Below, in pieces: positions 30,932 to 39,125 of a DNA stretch of 42,944 nt. The notes under the pieces are model-generated. The model ran no database searches. It worked only from the letters and a program-made list of their open reading frames with translations, and was not told the DNA's origin. The DNA is taken from assembly GCA_003136575.1 (NCBI GenBank), contig PLEX01000164.1:1-42944 (forward strand), given 5' to 3'. Position 1 is the first letter of the stretch. The number at the start of each line of letters is the position of its first letter. Made by a program: the position numbers and the translations under genes. The stretch is from Bryobacterales bacterium (GTDB lineage Bacteria > Acidobacteriota > Terriglobia > Bryobacterales > Bryobacteraceae).

Positions 30932-32449
30932 CTAACGACCGGTGGAAGGCGCCAGTGTGCCGGTCAGGCGGCCATTTCGAATTAAGCCCGAAGTCTCGTC
31001 CACCGTGACCTGAATTGTATCGTTTGGCGTGAACCGGATCGCCAGCGCGTAGTGATTGATGTTTGCGATGAAGTTCAGGTCCAGCTGGAATTCGTTGTCA
31101 GAGATCCACTTGCCTGTGGCGCCGGCGGGGAGTCCCATTGGCCCGAAGTTGCCGACGCGATAAACGCCGTCGAGGCCGATAGGGAAACTCAGCGGCTGTC
31201 CGTAATACTTCACGTTCGCGACAGCGCTTCCGTCGTCGGCGAATACGAGCGAGAGGCTGTCGAGCCGTGAGGCGTTGACCGGGAAAGTATATACATTCCC
31301 CGATATCGTTTTCGCGATTGCCGGCAACTTCGGCACCGCCGCCGGCGCGGGAGCCTTCGCAGCCGCAGCGGCCGCACTCGCCAGTTGTGCATCGCCCTCG
31401 GCGTTCGGCGGCAAGGGAACGTCCGATTTCACCGCCGCGCGAATTAGCGGAGCTAGTTGGCCCGCATTTCCTCCGGCCATGCTGACCACGACCATGTCGA
31501 GATCCGGCCACACGATGAGAAGCTGCCCGCCGCGCCCCGTGCCGCCGTACTGCGGGCCATTTGGACCGTTGGTCGCGTTCCACTCGATGCCGTAACCGCC
31601 GGGTTCGCTCCGCGCGCCGGCCGGGGACGCGATCGACATCTCCACCCAATCGCGCGGCACGATCTGCTTTCCGTTCCATTCGCCGCCATGCAAATAGAGG
31701 TATCCGATCTTCGCGACATCGCGCGGATAGAAATGGCTGTCGCCCCAGCCGTGGTTGCGGCCCTGCGGATCGTCCGCCCAGACGACGTCGCGGATTGCAA
31801 GGGGTCCGAACAGATACTGGCGAGCGAAATCGAGCTCCGTCATATGAGCGGCCGCTCCGATCATCGAGCCGAGCAGGTGGTATCCGGGGCTGCAATACGA
31901 GGGGTGCGTGCCGGGATCGTACTTCATCGGCAGAGAGAGAGCAAACTGCACCCAGTTCGGCGAGCGCTTCATCTGTTCCAGTTCCTGCTCGCCAGGCAGA
32001 AAACCGCAATCGAGGCCGGACTCCATGTGCAGGACGTTCGAAACCGTGATGGCGCGCTTCCTCTCATCCGCGTTGGCCGGACTCTCACGCGGAAAAAACG
32101 ACAGCAAAGGCTGATCCAGTTTCAGCAGACCGTTTGCTACGGCTACGCCCGTCAACGTAGAGGTGATGGTCTTGGTGACCGAGGCGAGGTCGTGCGGCGC
32201 GGAGGAACTGTACGGGAAGAAATCGGCATCTGCGACGACATAGCCGTGACGAATAACGAGCAGGCTGTGAACGCCCCATTGCTTCTGCGGGACCTGATCG
32301 ATCGCCGCGGTAAGGGCCTGAGAATCGATGCCCTGCGATTCCGGTGTAGCCGTTCTCCAGTGTTCGCCCGGATAGTACACGGACGCCGTCTGTGCCGCTG
32401 CGATGGAGCACACGGCCAGCGCCGAGAGAAGAGCGGGGCGAATCGACAT
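30932..32449 (-). CDS. Exported serine hydrolase, beta-lactamase class C family
   Basis: A 505-residue secreted penicillin-binding/esterase-type hydrolase. Signal peptide MSIRPALLSALAVCSIAAAQ. The catalytic SxxK is SVTK (Ser90, Lys93) in HDLASVTKTITS. The Tyr motif, usually YxN, reads YCS in HPSYCSPGYHLLGSM (near residue 185). GYGIEWNATNGPNG and YGGTGRGGQLLIV form the later site. A C-terminal beta domain (about 370-505) follows an Ala/Pro-rich linker. Substrate unknown; this family includes esterases and D-aminopeptidases as well as lactamases. Confidence 0.9.
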   Translation of the reverse strand: MSIRPALLSALAVCSIAAAQTASVYYPGEHWRTATPESQGIDSQALTAAIDQVPQKQWGVHSLLVIRHGYVVADADFFPYSSSAPHDLASVTKTITSTLTGVAVANGLLKLDQPLLSFFPRESPANADERKRAITVSNVLHMESGLDCGFLPGEQELEQMKRSPNWVQFALSLPMKYDPGTHPSYCSPGYHLLGSMIGAAAHMTELDFARQYLFGPLAIRDVVWADDPQGRNHGWGDSHFYPRDVAKIGYLYLHGGEWNGKQIVPRDWVEMSIASPAGARSEPGGYGIEWNATNGPNGPQYGGTGRGGQLLIVWPDLDMVVVSMAGGNAGQLAPLIRAAVKSDVPLPPNAEGDAQLASAAAAAAKAPAPAAVPKLPAIAKTISGNVYTFPVNASRLDSLSLVFADDGSAVANVKYYGQPLSFPIGLDGVYRVGNFGPMGLPAGATGKWISDNEFQLDLNFIANINHYALAIRFTPNDTIQVTVDETSGLIRNGRLTGTLAPSTGR

Positions 32450-32495
32450 GTGGATATTATGTCGCGCCGAGCCACGCCGTGGCCTGTGTGTTCTC

Positions 32496-33407
32496 CTATT
32501 GCGGCTCGGCGTAAACGCTGTTCACAAACGACGCGGCGTTGGTGTTCGGCCAGTCGGGATGGTGCGACTTTAATTCCGCGCTGACCTGTTTCCCCGCCTC
32601 ATCGGCGGCAACGCCCTGCCGCTTCAGAGCGAGGGCGCGCGTGCGGATTTCCGAAATCAGGTCGTGTTCGGCCGCGACCAGCGAGCCATCGCCGGGAGCG
32701 CTGTGGTCGGGAAGAACATGAGCGGCGTTGAGTGCGGCGATTTTGTCGAGCACGGCCAGCCAGTTTGCGGGCGTGCCGCCGTCGCCGTAAATGTTCGGCA
32801 TGGTCTTGTTCTGCACGACATCGCCGGAAATCAAGGTCCGGTCGGGTTCGACGAAGGTGAGTTCGTCGCCTTTGGTATGCGCTCCGCCAAACCAAAGAAG
32901 GCGGGCGGTGACGCCGCCCAGGTCGACCGTTGTCTGCTGGTCGAACAGGACGTCGGGTGGACGCAGAACTACGCCCGCTAGCAATTCCTTCATCTGCGCG
33001 GAACGGCCGCTGAACATATCGATCATCTCCTGTCCGTGTTTCTCCATTTCCTGCTGCTGAACCGCGTTGCGGATGAGGATCGTATGGGCGGGAAAGCCGG
33101 GTTCACCGGCGGCGTGCTCCGGATGGAAGTGCGTGGTGGTGAGGAAGAGCTTCGAATTGCCGGGCGCGAGTCTCGCGGCCGCGCGCGCTATAGTGACGCC
33201 GTTCTTCGGACCCATGCCGGTATCGACGACGAGCGTGGCGCGACTGCCCACGACGATCGCAATGTTCGGAAACCCCATGATCGCCCAGACGTGGTCGGAG
33301 ATTTTCGTCGTTTCCTCCGGGAGAATCGGCTGGCTCATTTGACCGAATGCGGCGACGCTCAGAGCGTACAGAACGAGAAGTGTCGGTACGGGCTTCATGG
33401 ATTCCAT
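32496..33407 (-). CDS. Exported MBL-fold metallo-hydrolase
   Basis: A 303-residue metallo-beta-lactamase-fold protein with a signal peptide (KPVPTLLVLYALSVAAFGQ). The zinc motif, normally HxHxDH, reads HFHPEH in TTHFHPEHAAGEPGF. GGAHTKGDELTFVEPDRTLISGD and HVLPDHSAPG supply later ligands. The overall layout resembles subclass B3-like or SoxH-type exported hydrolases. Starts at 33407 and 33398 are both possible; an upstream TTG is unlikely. It precedes the serine hydrolase by 46 bp and may share its message. Confidence 0.87.
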   Translation of the reverse strand: MESMKPVPTLLVLYALSVAAFGQMSQPILPEETTKISDHVWAIMGFPNIAIVVGSRATLVVDTGMGPKNGVTIARAAARLAPGNSKLFLTTTHFHPEHAAGEPGFPAHTILIRNAVQQQEMEKHGQEMIDMFSGRSAQMKELLAGVVLRPPDVLFDQQTTVDLGGVTARLLWFGGAHTKGDELTFVEPDRTLISGDVVQNKTMPNIYGDGGTPANWLAVLDKIAALNAAHVLPDHSAPGDGSLVAAEHDLISEIRTRALALKRQGVAADEAGKQVSAELKSHHPDWPNTNAASFVNSVYAEPQ

Positions 33408-33431
33408 GTTATGACAGTTCTTCCGGACCAA

Positions 33432-33866
33432 TCAGACCTCTTCGAGATCCTCGACTTCGACTGGCACGGCATCCAGTTCACTCTTCCGGCGGTCCAGCAC
33501 TGCCAGCCATTCCGCGATGAGCGAGTCCGGCTCGGCATCGAGGTTTATCGGGATGCGGCGATCCGCAAACACGGCATCCACGCCACCGGGAGTCGGCTGT
33601 AATTCCAGACGCTGGTCGACGGCCTCTATGCGCAGCGCCCGGCCGATCCACACAAAGTTCATTTTCATCCGGCGCGGAAAGCCGGCCCGCGTGAGATCGC
33701 GCATCAGTTTCCCGACATAGGGCGACTTCTTCAGGCGCTCCGCCCATGGCGCCGAGGCGATCGACCGCTCGCGCTCCAGTTCGCGCCGCTTGCGGTCGTC
33801 GAGGCCGCTTGCTTCGAGCGATTCCATCGCCTTCAGATTGTTTTCGAGATTGTCGAGAAAACTCAT
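33432..33866 (-). CDS. Conserved hypothetical protein
   Basis: A 144-residue soluble protein I cannot assign. It starts MSFLDNLENNLKAMES, then a basic helix (DDRKRRELERERS), a region APWAERLKKSPYVGKLMRDL, and an acidic tail ending VEVEDLEEV. The ATG at 33866 is chosen since an upstream frame overlaps the divergent gene. It lies 24 bp ahead of the MBL hydrolase gene. Absence of a signal peptide shows it is cytoplasmic, unlike its neighbours. Confidence 0.75.
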   Translation of the reverse strand: MSFLDNLENNLKAMESLEASGLDDRKRRELERERSIASAPWAERLKKSPYVGKLMRDLTRAGFPRRMKMNFVWIGRALRIEAVDQRLELQPTPGGVDAVFADRRIPINLDAEPDSLIAEWLAVLDRRKSELDAVPVEVEDLEEV

Positions 33867-33934
33867 TACTACAGTTTCGCCTGCGTATATCGCTGGCCTG
33901 GTTTCCCGGGGCGGGATCTGATAGCATTTCTTCC

Positions 33935-34849
33935 ATGAACCAACTCGGCATGACCCGGCGCGCGGCATTGGGCGCGATGGCGGCGGCTCTGGCAAGCGCG
34001 GCGGGACGCCTGCCGGTGAACAAGAACGTCAAGTGGGGACTCGGCTCCAACCTGTGGAACTATTTCCCGCGCGTCCCTTTTACCGACATTCTGGACGTAA
34101 TGAAGGACACCGGGTTCACCGCTTTGCGCGTGACTCAGTTTCCGCAGATTCTTCAGACTTACAACATCACCTCGGCGCAGATGCTGCAGGAAGCCACGAA
34201 GCGCGGCTGCCGCATTGTCACCATCTCGTTCAGCCCTCCTTCGCACGATCCCGCGCGCCGGGCGGAAGTCGTCAACAACGCGAAGACTGCCATGACCTTT
34301 CTGAAGGAGTTCGGCGCGAAACATCTGGTGGTGTTTTCGCCGAACCGCTCGAATGCGGCCACGCCAGGGGCGTTTCAGGCGATGTGCGAATGCTTTAACG
34401 CCATCGGCGCGGCGGCCAACGAAATGGGTTTTCAGGCAGGGCTGCACAACCACATGGGCCAGATCGTGCAGACGGCGGAAGAAGTGGACCGCTGCATGGC
34501 GATGACGGACCCGAAGCTGTTTCATTTCTCGCCCGACACCGCTCACCTTCATCTGGCGGGCTGCGACGTGGTGAAGACGCTCGATAAATACCGATCGCGC
34601 CTCATGATGGCCGATTACAAAGACGCCAAACGTCTGCCGGACGCGAAGCCCGATACCTTCAATCGCGAGAGCATCTTCGATCTGGGCGACGGCGAGATCG
34701 ACTTCCCAGGCTGCCATCGCGTGCTGAAGTCCATGGCGTTCGACAGCTATCTGATCGTGGATCTGGATATCGCGCGGCAGGGGCCGCGGGCCAGCTACGA
34801 ACGCAGCGGCGAGTACGTGGTCAATAAGCTCGAACCGATCTACACGTAA
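33935..34849 (+). CDS. Tat-exported sugar phosphate isomerase/epimerase-like protein
   Basis: A 304-residue TIM-barrel of the xylose isomerase-like (AP endonuclease 2) family. The N-terminus TRRAALGAMAAALASAAG is a Tat-type signal. Barrel blocks are GLGSNLWNYFPRVPFTDIL, GFQAGLHNHMGQIV with the metal His, and HFSPDTAHLHLAGCD. ILVDLGDGEIDFPG-like residues (FDLGDGEIDFPG) end the site. Its actual substrate is unknown. It is 5 bp ahead of an amidohydrolase gene with a similar signal, so both are likely exported by Tat together. Confidence 0.88.
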   Translation: MNQLGMTRRAALGAMAAALASAAGRLPVNKNVKWGLGSNLWNYFPRVPFTDILDVMKDTGFTALRVTQFPQILQTYNITSAQMLQEATKRGCRIVTISFSPPSHDPARRAEVVNNAKTAMTFLKEFGAKHLVVFSPNRSNAATPGAFQAMCECFNAIGAAANEMGFQAGLHNHMGQIVQTAEEVDRCMAMTDPKLFHFSPDTAHLHLAGCDVVKTLDKYRSRLMMADYKDAKRLPDAKPDTFNRESIFDLGDGEIDFPGCHRVLKSMAFDSYLIVDLDIARQGPRASYERSGEYVVNKLEPIYT

Positions 34850-34854
34850 TCAAT

Positions 34855-35760
34855 ATGGAAAAGATGGAGAAGATATCGCGGCGCGCTCTACTGGGCGCGG
34901 CCGCCCTGGGAACCCTGATGCCTGCGACCGACGACGCTCAAACCGATTACCGGATTGTCGACCCTCACGTCCACGCGTGGAAACACGACGCCGCGTTTCC
35001 CTTCGCGCAGGGCGCCAACGTGCCTGCGCGCGACGCCGCGCCGGAAACGCTGCTGGACCTGATGAAGGCCAACGGCGTATCGAAAACCGTTATTATCCAG
35101 GTGATCCATTACAAGTACGACAACCGGTTTCTGGCTTCGGTGCTGAAGAAGTATGCGGGGACGTTCCAGGGAGTTTGCCGTGTGGATCCGCTCGATCCTG
35201 CTGCGCCGGACCATTTGTCGGTCCATACGGCGGAGGGGTTTCGCGGCGTGCGGATCAGCCCGGCGGCCAACGCTTCGGGCGACTGGTTCAACGGCCCTCT
35301 GATGCCGCCGCTATGGCAGCGATGCTACGAACTGAAGGTGCCGATGACGGTGCTGTCGCCGATCGGCCGGATGCCGCGCGTCGGCGAACTGATGGAGAAG
35401 CATCCGGATTTGACGGTGGTGATCGACCATATGGCGGATTGCCCGGTGGATCAGCCGGCAGAACTGGAGAAGCTGATTGCGCTGAAGCGGTATCCGAATT
35501 TGTTCGTGAAGGTTTCGCATACATGGTCGCTTTCGAAGCAGCCCTATCCGTGGCTGGACGCGCAGGAGCATGTGAAGCGGCTGCACCAGGCGTTCGGTCC
35601 GCAGCGGCTCATGTGGGCAACGGACTGGCCGATTATCGAGGGCGTATCGACCTACGATAAGGCGCTGAAGGTCGTTCGGGAAGATATGAAGTTTTTGAAC
35701 GACGACGATAAGAGGTGGATGCTGAGCAAGACGATTGAGAGGGTGTGGCCGTTCGGATAG
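34855..35760 (+). CDS. Tat-exported amidohydrolase (TIM-barrel metal hydrolase)
   Basis: A 301-residue amidohydrolase-2 (PF04909-type) protein. A Tat-like motif SRRALLGAAALG opens it. DPHVHAW (His38, His40) is the metal pair; GFRGVRISP, LTVVIDHMAD and RLMWATDWPI supply the later ligands, with the conserved Asp in TDWP. The family includes lactonases and decarboxylases. With the upstream isomerase-like gene it may form a small periplasmic sugar- or lactone-degrading pair. Confidence 0.9.
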   Translation: MEKMEKISRRALLGAAALGTLMPATDDAQTDYRIVDPHVHAWKHDAAFPFAQGANVPARDAAPETLLDLMKANGVSKTVIIQVIHYKYDNRFLASVLKKYAGTFQGVCRVDPLDPAAPDHLSVHTAEGFRGVRISPAANASGDWFNGPLMPPLWQRCYELKVPMTVLSPIGRMPRVGELMEKHPDLTVVIDHMADCPVDQPAELEKLIALKRYPNLFVKVSHTWSLSKQPYPWLDAQEHVKRLHQAFGPQRLMWATDWPIIEGVSTYDKALKVVREDMKFLNDDDKRWMLSKTIERVWPFG

Positions 35761-35794
35761 AGAAGGGCGGCGGGTGCAAATTCCGGCACTACGG

Positions 35795-35824
35795 AAAAAG
35801 CCGCCAGTTCGGAACCGGCGGTTT
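35795..35824. terminator. Terminator-like hairpin after the amidohydrolase gene
   Basis: Arms CCGCC (35801-35805) and GGCGG (35817-35821), extended by an inner GTT/AAC pairing, with an A-run before and TTT after. It lies 35 bp past the stop codon and just before the tRNA fragment. The T-tract is short, so strength is doubtful. Confidence 0.5.
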
Positions 35825-35858
35825 ATCGCGCAATCGCTTGAATTGTCGTAGGGTTAAA

Positions 35859-35893
35859 TGGTGCGCCCGGAAAGATTCGAACTTCCGACCTTC
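35859..35893 (-). pseudogene. tRNA 3'-end fragment (possible attachment scar)
   Basis: On the minus strand this reads as the end of a tRNA: a T-arm GGAAG-TTCGAAT-CTTTC, an acceptor strand CGGGCGC, and an encoded ACCA. No matching 5' acceptor strand (GCGCCCG), D-arm or anticodon arm follows toward higher coordinates; instead a transposase tail begins on the other strand. Integrases often use tRNA 3' ends as attachment sites, so this may be a leftover attachment sequence. The tRNA identity cannot be told. Confidence 0.75.
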
Positions 35894-35933
35894 TGTCTGG
35901 CGTCCGTGCGGGTTCGCCACGGTGAGTCCGGAT

Positions 35934-36173
35934 GCGCGGGGAAAGCGGCATACGGAGTACAAGCCGGAGGATTACGCCACGCCCTGGCAGAAACTAAAGT
36001 CGCTGCCGGGAGCGGAGGCATATCTCAGGCCGGGAATCAGCATCGAATCGCTGGATCGGATAGGGGCCGCCATGAGCGATACCGAGTTTGCGAAGAGGAT
36101 GGAGGCGGCCAAGGCGAAGGTGCTGCGGGCCTGCACGATCGAATCGCCTTATGCGCCGCGCATGCAGCCGTGA
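35934..36173 (+). pseudogene. Transposase/integrase-core C-terminal relic
   Basis: About 80 residues match the end of DDE integrase-core transposases: RHTEYKPEDYATPWQKLKSL, GAEAYLRPGISIESLDRIG and MSDTEFAKRMEAAKAKVLR, ending APRMQP. The blocks YxTPxxKLxSLP and YLKPG are the tail of several IS integrase-core proteins. The catalytic DDE region is absent, as are terminal inverted repeats nearby. The frame is open from the tRNA fragment onward, so the junction is clean. Confidence 0.65.
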
Positions 36174-36495
36174 GAGGGACGGAAACCACCGAGCGCCGTG
36201 GAAATGGCCCACCGCGCCGGCTACTGCTTCCCTCCACAGACCAAAAGACAAAAACAAGAAAAGGAAGACGGCCGTGGCGCGGCCTCCGCATTCGGATTGT
36301 TTTCAGGATCACGTTGTATTGGAAACGCTTCCCGTTTCAGGATCATCCGACGATTGGAAAATGCTCCAGAAGCCAGGCAACTCCGCAAACAGCTTCATCA
36401 AGATTCACCGCACGCTGCGGTGATGTCCACAATGGGAGTTGGCGGCACTGATCGGCCACTGGATGTTGCAGACTTGGTGGTAGCCTGGCGGGCCG
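36174..36495. other. Unassigned spacer next to the inversion junction
   Basis: About 320 bp with a short A-rich stretch near 36238-36265 and no recognisable gene. Frames on either strand give no family match. If the inversion proposed here is right, this DNA once lay near the region upstream of amtB. Confidence 0.4.
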
Positions 36496-36679
36496 GCGAA
36501 ATCGTGCGCGGAATGCGGCGGCGATAGGTGCTGACCACCTGATTGAAGGCACCGGTGTCCCCACGCTGGGCCTTCCGCAGGAGTTCGAATTCAACCAGCA
36601 TGTACGGGACGCGGCTTCGGCGCGAGAATAATCAATGGTACTACCATCCGAGGAATGCTTCCAGCCCGCTCACAATTCC
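36496..36679 (-). repeat. Inverted duplication copy B (pilD end plus sigma head)
   Basis: Inverted partner of 5574-5789. It contains the last codons and stop of the intact prepilin peptidase gene and, 40 bp farther, the first about 105 bp of a sigma-factor gene. Similarity ends abruptly at about 36496, after GCACGATTTCGC on the minus strand. Copy B lacks the 30-bp segment found between the two parts in copy A. Confidence 0.85.
36497..36601 (-). pseudogene. ECF sigma-factor 5'-end fragment
   Basis: MLVEFELLRKAQRGDTGAFN followed by QVVSTYRRRI repeats the first 30 residues of the intact sigma factor at 5684 with two changes in that stretch, then diverges. The frame runs on to a stop at 36398, but its sequence there has nothing of regions 2.3-4. 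It lies 40 bp downstream of pilD on the same strand, probably the ancestral position of the gene. Confidence 0.85.
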
Positions 36680-37480
36680 GAAGATATTGGCCACGACTAC
36701 GAGTCCGGCCGTTCCGAGATATGATGCAAACGGCAGATACTCCGATCCCCGATTGCGGCGCGCGATCCTCATCGGCAAAGCCACAAGCAGGCCCAGCACC
36801 GAGCCGAGCATCAACGCCAGCAGAACCTTCCCTATCCCGAGAAACGCGCCCATCATCGCGACCATTTTCACGTCGCCGAACCCGAGAGCTTCTTTGTTCA
36901 GGACCTTTCCCGTAACCAGTCCGAGCAACCACATCACGCCTGCGGGAACGAAGGCGCCGAGCATCGCTTCTCCGAAGGAAACATAGCGCGGAGCGGGTTC
37001 GAAGCCCGCCATTCCGGCCAGCAAACCGAAAAGCGTCGGTGGCAACGGGACAAAGAACGAGAGCGCCATGCCCGCGCACAGCCCGCCCAGCGTGAACTGG
37101 TCGGGGAGCAGCCGGGTGTCAAGATCGCTGAAGATCAATCCAATCAGGATTGCCGCAAACAGGCAATCCTTCGCTGCCAGGGGACTCGGCCCGTCAAGCG
37201 CGGCAAAGTACCCAAAGAACAGTGCTGTGAGCAATTCGACGGCGGGATAGGTCCAGGCAATCATCTCCCGGCAGTACCGGCAACGTCCCCGCAGGAGAAG
37301 ATAGCTCAGCACGGGAACGTTGTCGTACCAGGCGATAAGGTGGTTGCAGGAGGGACAGGCGGAACGCGGCCGCACCACCGATAAGTCCCGCGTCCATCGA
37401 TAGATACAGACATTCAGGAAGCTGCCGATCAGCAGGCCGAACACTCCGGCGATCAGGGCGAACAGCACCGGGTCGGTCAT
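36641..37480 (-). CDS. pilD: Prepilin peptidase / A24 aspartic protease (PilD-like)
   Basis: A 279-residue bifunctional enzyme that cleaves type IV prepilins at the inner membrane and N-methylates the new end. The zinc cysteines are CPSC (42, 45) and CRYC (67, 70). Catalytic aspartates are Asp119 in GLIFSDLDTRLLPD and Asp203 in GFGDVKM. The start at 37480 overlaps the glycosyltransferase stop (ATGA). No pilin genes are in the window. Its last 12 codons are duplicated at 5.6 kb. Confidence 0.95.
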   Translation of the reverse strand: MTDPVLFALIAGVFGLLIGSFLNVCIYRWTRDLSVVRPRSACPSCNHLIAWYDNVPVLSYLLLRGRCRYCREMIAWTYPAVELLTALFFGYFAALDGPSPLAAKDCLFAAILIGLIFSDLDTRLLPDQFTLGGLCAGMALSFFVPLPPTLFGLLAGMAGFEPAPRYVSFGEAMLGAFVPAGVMWLLGLVTGKVLNKEALGFGDVKMVAMMGAFLGIGKVLLALMLGSVLGLLVALPMRIARRNRGSEYLPFASYLGTAGLVVVANIFGIVSGLEAFLGW

Positions 37481-38367
37481 TGGGCAAGCGCCTTTGCGTA
37501 GGAGTCCAGAGTCGCCCGAACCATGTGCTCTACCGTGAACCTTCTTGAGACGAATGCGCGAGCGGCGAGTCCCAATGCCGCGCACACGGCCGGAGTGAGT
37601 TGGCGCATGGCTCGGGCAACGGAATCGAGTTCGTTTTGTAAAAGCAGGCCCGTGACGCCGTCCTCTATCAGTTCGGGGATACCGCCCGTATTCGAAGCCG
37701 CCACCGCGACCCCTTGAGCCATTGCCAGCAGGATACCCGATCCGAGACCTTCCGATCGGCTCAGATACACCATCGCCCGCGCGTGAGGCAAATCGCGCTC
37801 AAGATCTCTTGAGCATGTCAGAGGCACCCCCGCGAGCGCCGCGGCCTGTTCGGCAAGTGCCATCCCTTTTGCCGGGTCGACCGTAAATGGAGTCAGCATC
37901 GCGTCCCCGGACGCGGGATTAAGCGGAACCTCGACACCGTCGTAAACAACATCGATTCGGCCCGGATCGATGCCCGCAGGGGAAAGCAACCCGGCCACGT
38001 ATCGGGACACCGCCAGGAACCGGCTGGCTTTCCTGTATTTCCATCGTGAGGCGGCGGACGTTCGCACCGGAAAAGCCACCCGGCGCGAAACGACCAGCGG
38101 CACGCCGGCAAACAAAGCGCCCCACGTGTGGCTATGCGCGTCGTGAGCGTGGACGAGGTCGAAGCCGCGGGATTGGATGGCCAAGCGAAGCGGCCTGAGC
38201 ACGCCGCACGGCAACGAACGTTCAGACGCCGCAGCCAGCAAGGGTCCGGCTTCCCGAGCCAGCAGCAGCGATTCATGGCCGGCCTCGACAAGCGCCCGAT
38301 GCAAGCGCAGGACCTGCCACTGCCCGCCGCGCATCTCGCGGCCGCTATCAAGGTGCAGGATTTTCAT
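37477..38367 (-). CDS. Glycosyltransferase family 4-like protein, shortened
   Basis: A 296-residue GT-B fold glycosyltransferase. MKILHLDSGREMRGGQWQVL opens it, FDLVHAHDAHSHTWG is typical, and SRSEGLGSGILLAMAQGVAV with GGIPELIEDGVTGLL is the nucleotide-sugar site. Normal GT4 enzymes are 350-400 residues; here the stretch between VVYDGVEVPL and SRDLERDLPHARAMVYLS is about 60 residues shorter and lacks the usual GRLxxxKG block. The start at 38367 overlaps the previous stop (ATGA). Acceptor unknown, probably an envelope glycan. Confidence 0.82.
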   Translation of the reverse strand: MKILHLDSGREMRGGQWQVLRLHRALVEAGHESLLLAREAGPLLAAASERSLPCGVLRPLRLAIQSRGFDLVHAHDAHSHTWGALFAGVPLVVSRRVAFPVRTSAASRWKYRKASRFLAVSRYVAGLLSPAGIDPGRIDVVYDGVEVPLNPASGDAMLTPFTVDPAKGMALAEQAAALAGVPLTCSRDLERDLPHARAMVYLSRSEGLGSGILLAMAQGVAVAASNTGGIPELIEDGVTGLLLQNELDSVARAMRQLTPAVCAALGLAARAFVSRRFTVEHMVRATLDSYAKALAQ

Positions 38368-39122
38368 TGGCGCAGTTCCCGCGCTTTGGCGTACTTCAGG
38401 AAAGTATAGAAGCTCGCCATGGCGGCAATAAGGAATCCCTGCGTTCCGTCCAGAAAGCCGCGATGGATCACGTAAGACCTGACGAACGTCCATGGCGGAT
38501 CGACAACCAGCCGCCGCAAGGATACATCTTTGCCCGATGCAATCACGGCCTGAGCGGCGAGCGTGGTGTACCGATCTAACGTGCGCAGGTGCTGCGATAG
38601 CGAATCGCAGGTGAAATGCAGGAGATCGCCCCCAAGTTGCCCCACCGCGCCGGCGACCCGGACGCTCTCATGGACGAACTCGCCCTGCCACGCGCCGCGC
38701 TCGCGGTTATAAAGACGAAGCTTGCGGTCCGGATACCAGCCGCTGTGCCGGATCCACTTGCCGAGGTAGCGGGCAAGGCGCGGCATCGTCCAACCGTCGA
38801 CGGCGTTCAGCTCGTCCGGCGCGAGGCGATTCTTCAGCGCGGCTATCTCGGCCGCGAGTTCGGCCGTGAGTTCTTCATCGGCATCGATAGACAGTATCCA
38901 TTGATGCTCCGCGCAGGAAGCCGCAAAATTCTTCTGCGCGGCGTAACCCCGCCACGGCTCTTCCACCACGCGCGCTCCCAGGCTCGCGGCGATCTCGCGC
39001 GTGCGGTCGGTAGATCCGCTGTCGATCACGACGATTTCATCCACGCACGCACCCATGCTGCGAATGGCGCGCGCGATATTCGTTTCTTCGTTTAACGCGA
39101 CGATCGTGCCGCTGATTTTCAT
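38364..39122 (-). CDS. Glycosyltransferase family 2, WaaE/KdtX-like
   Basis: A 252-residue GT-A enzyme. ISGTIVALNEETNIARAI and DEIVVIDSGSTDRTREIA bind the nucleotide sugar; SIDADEEL is the DxD; RHSGWYPDRKLRLYNR and FVHESV are typical of the WaaE/KdtX group that decorates lipopolysaccharide core. Combined with the neighbouring GT4 gene, it points to envelope glycan assembly. It starts 3 bp after the site-2 protease stop. Confidence 0.9.
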   Translation of the reverse strand: MKISGTIVALNEETNIARAIRSMGACVDEIVVIDSGSTDRTREIAASLGARVVEEPWRGYAAQKNFAASCAEHQWILSIDADEELTAELAAEIAALKNRLAPDELNAVDGWTMPRLARYLGKWIRHSGWYPDRKLRLYNRERGAWQGEFVHESVRVAGAVGQLGGDLLHFTCDSLSQHLRTLDRYTTLAAQAVIASGKDVSLRRLVVDPPWTFVRSYVIHRGFLDGTQGFLIAAMASFYTFLKYAKARELRQ

Positions 39123-39125
39123 CGC

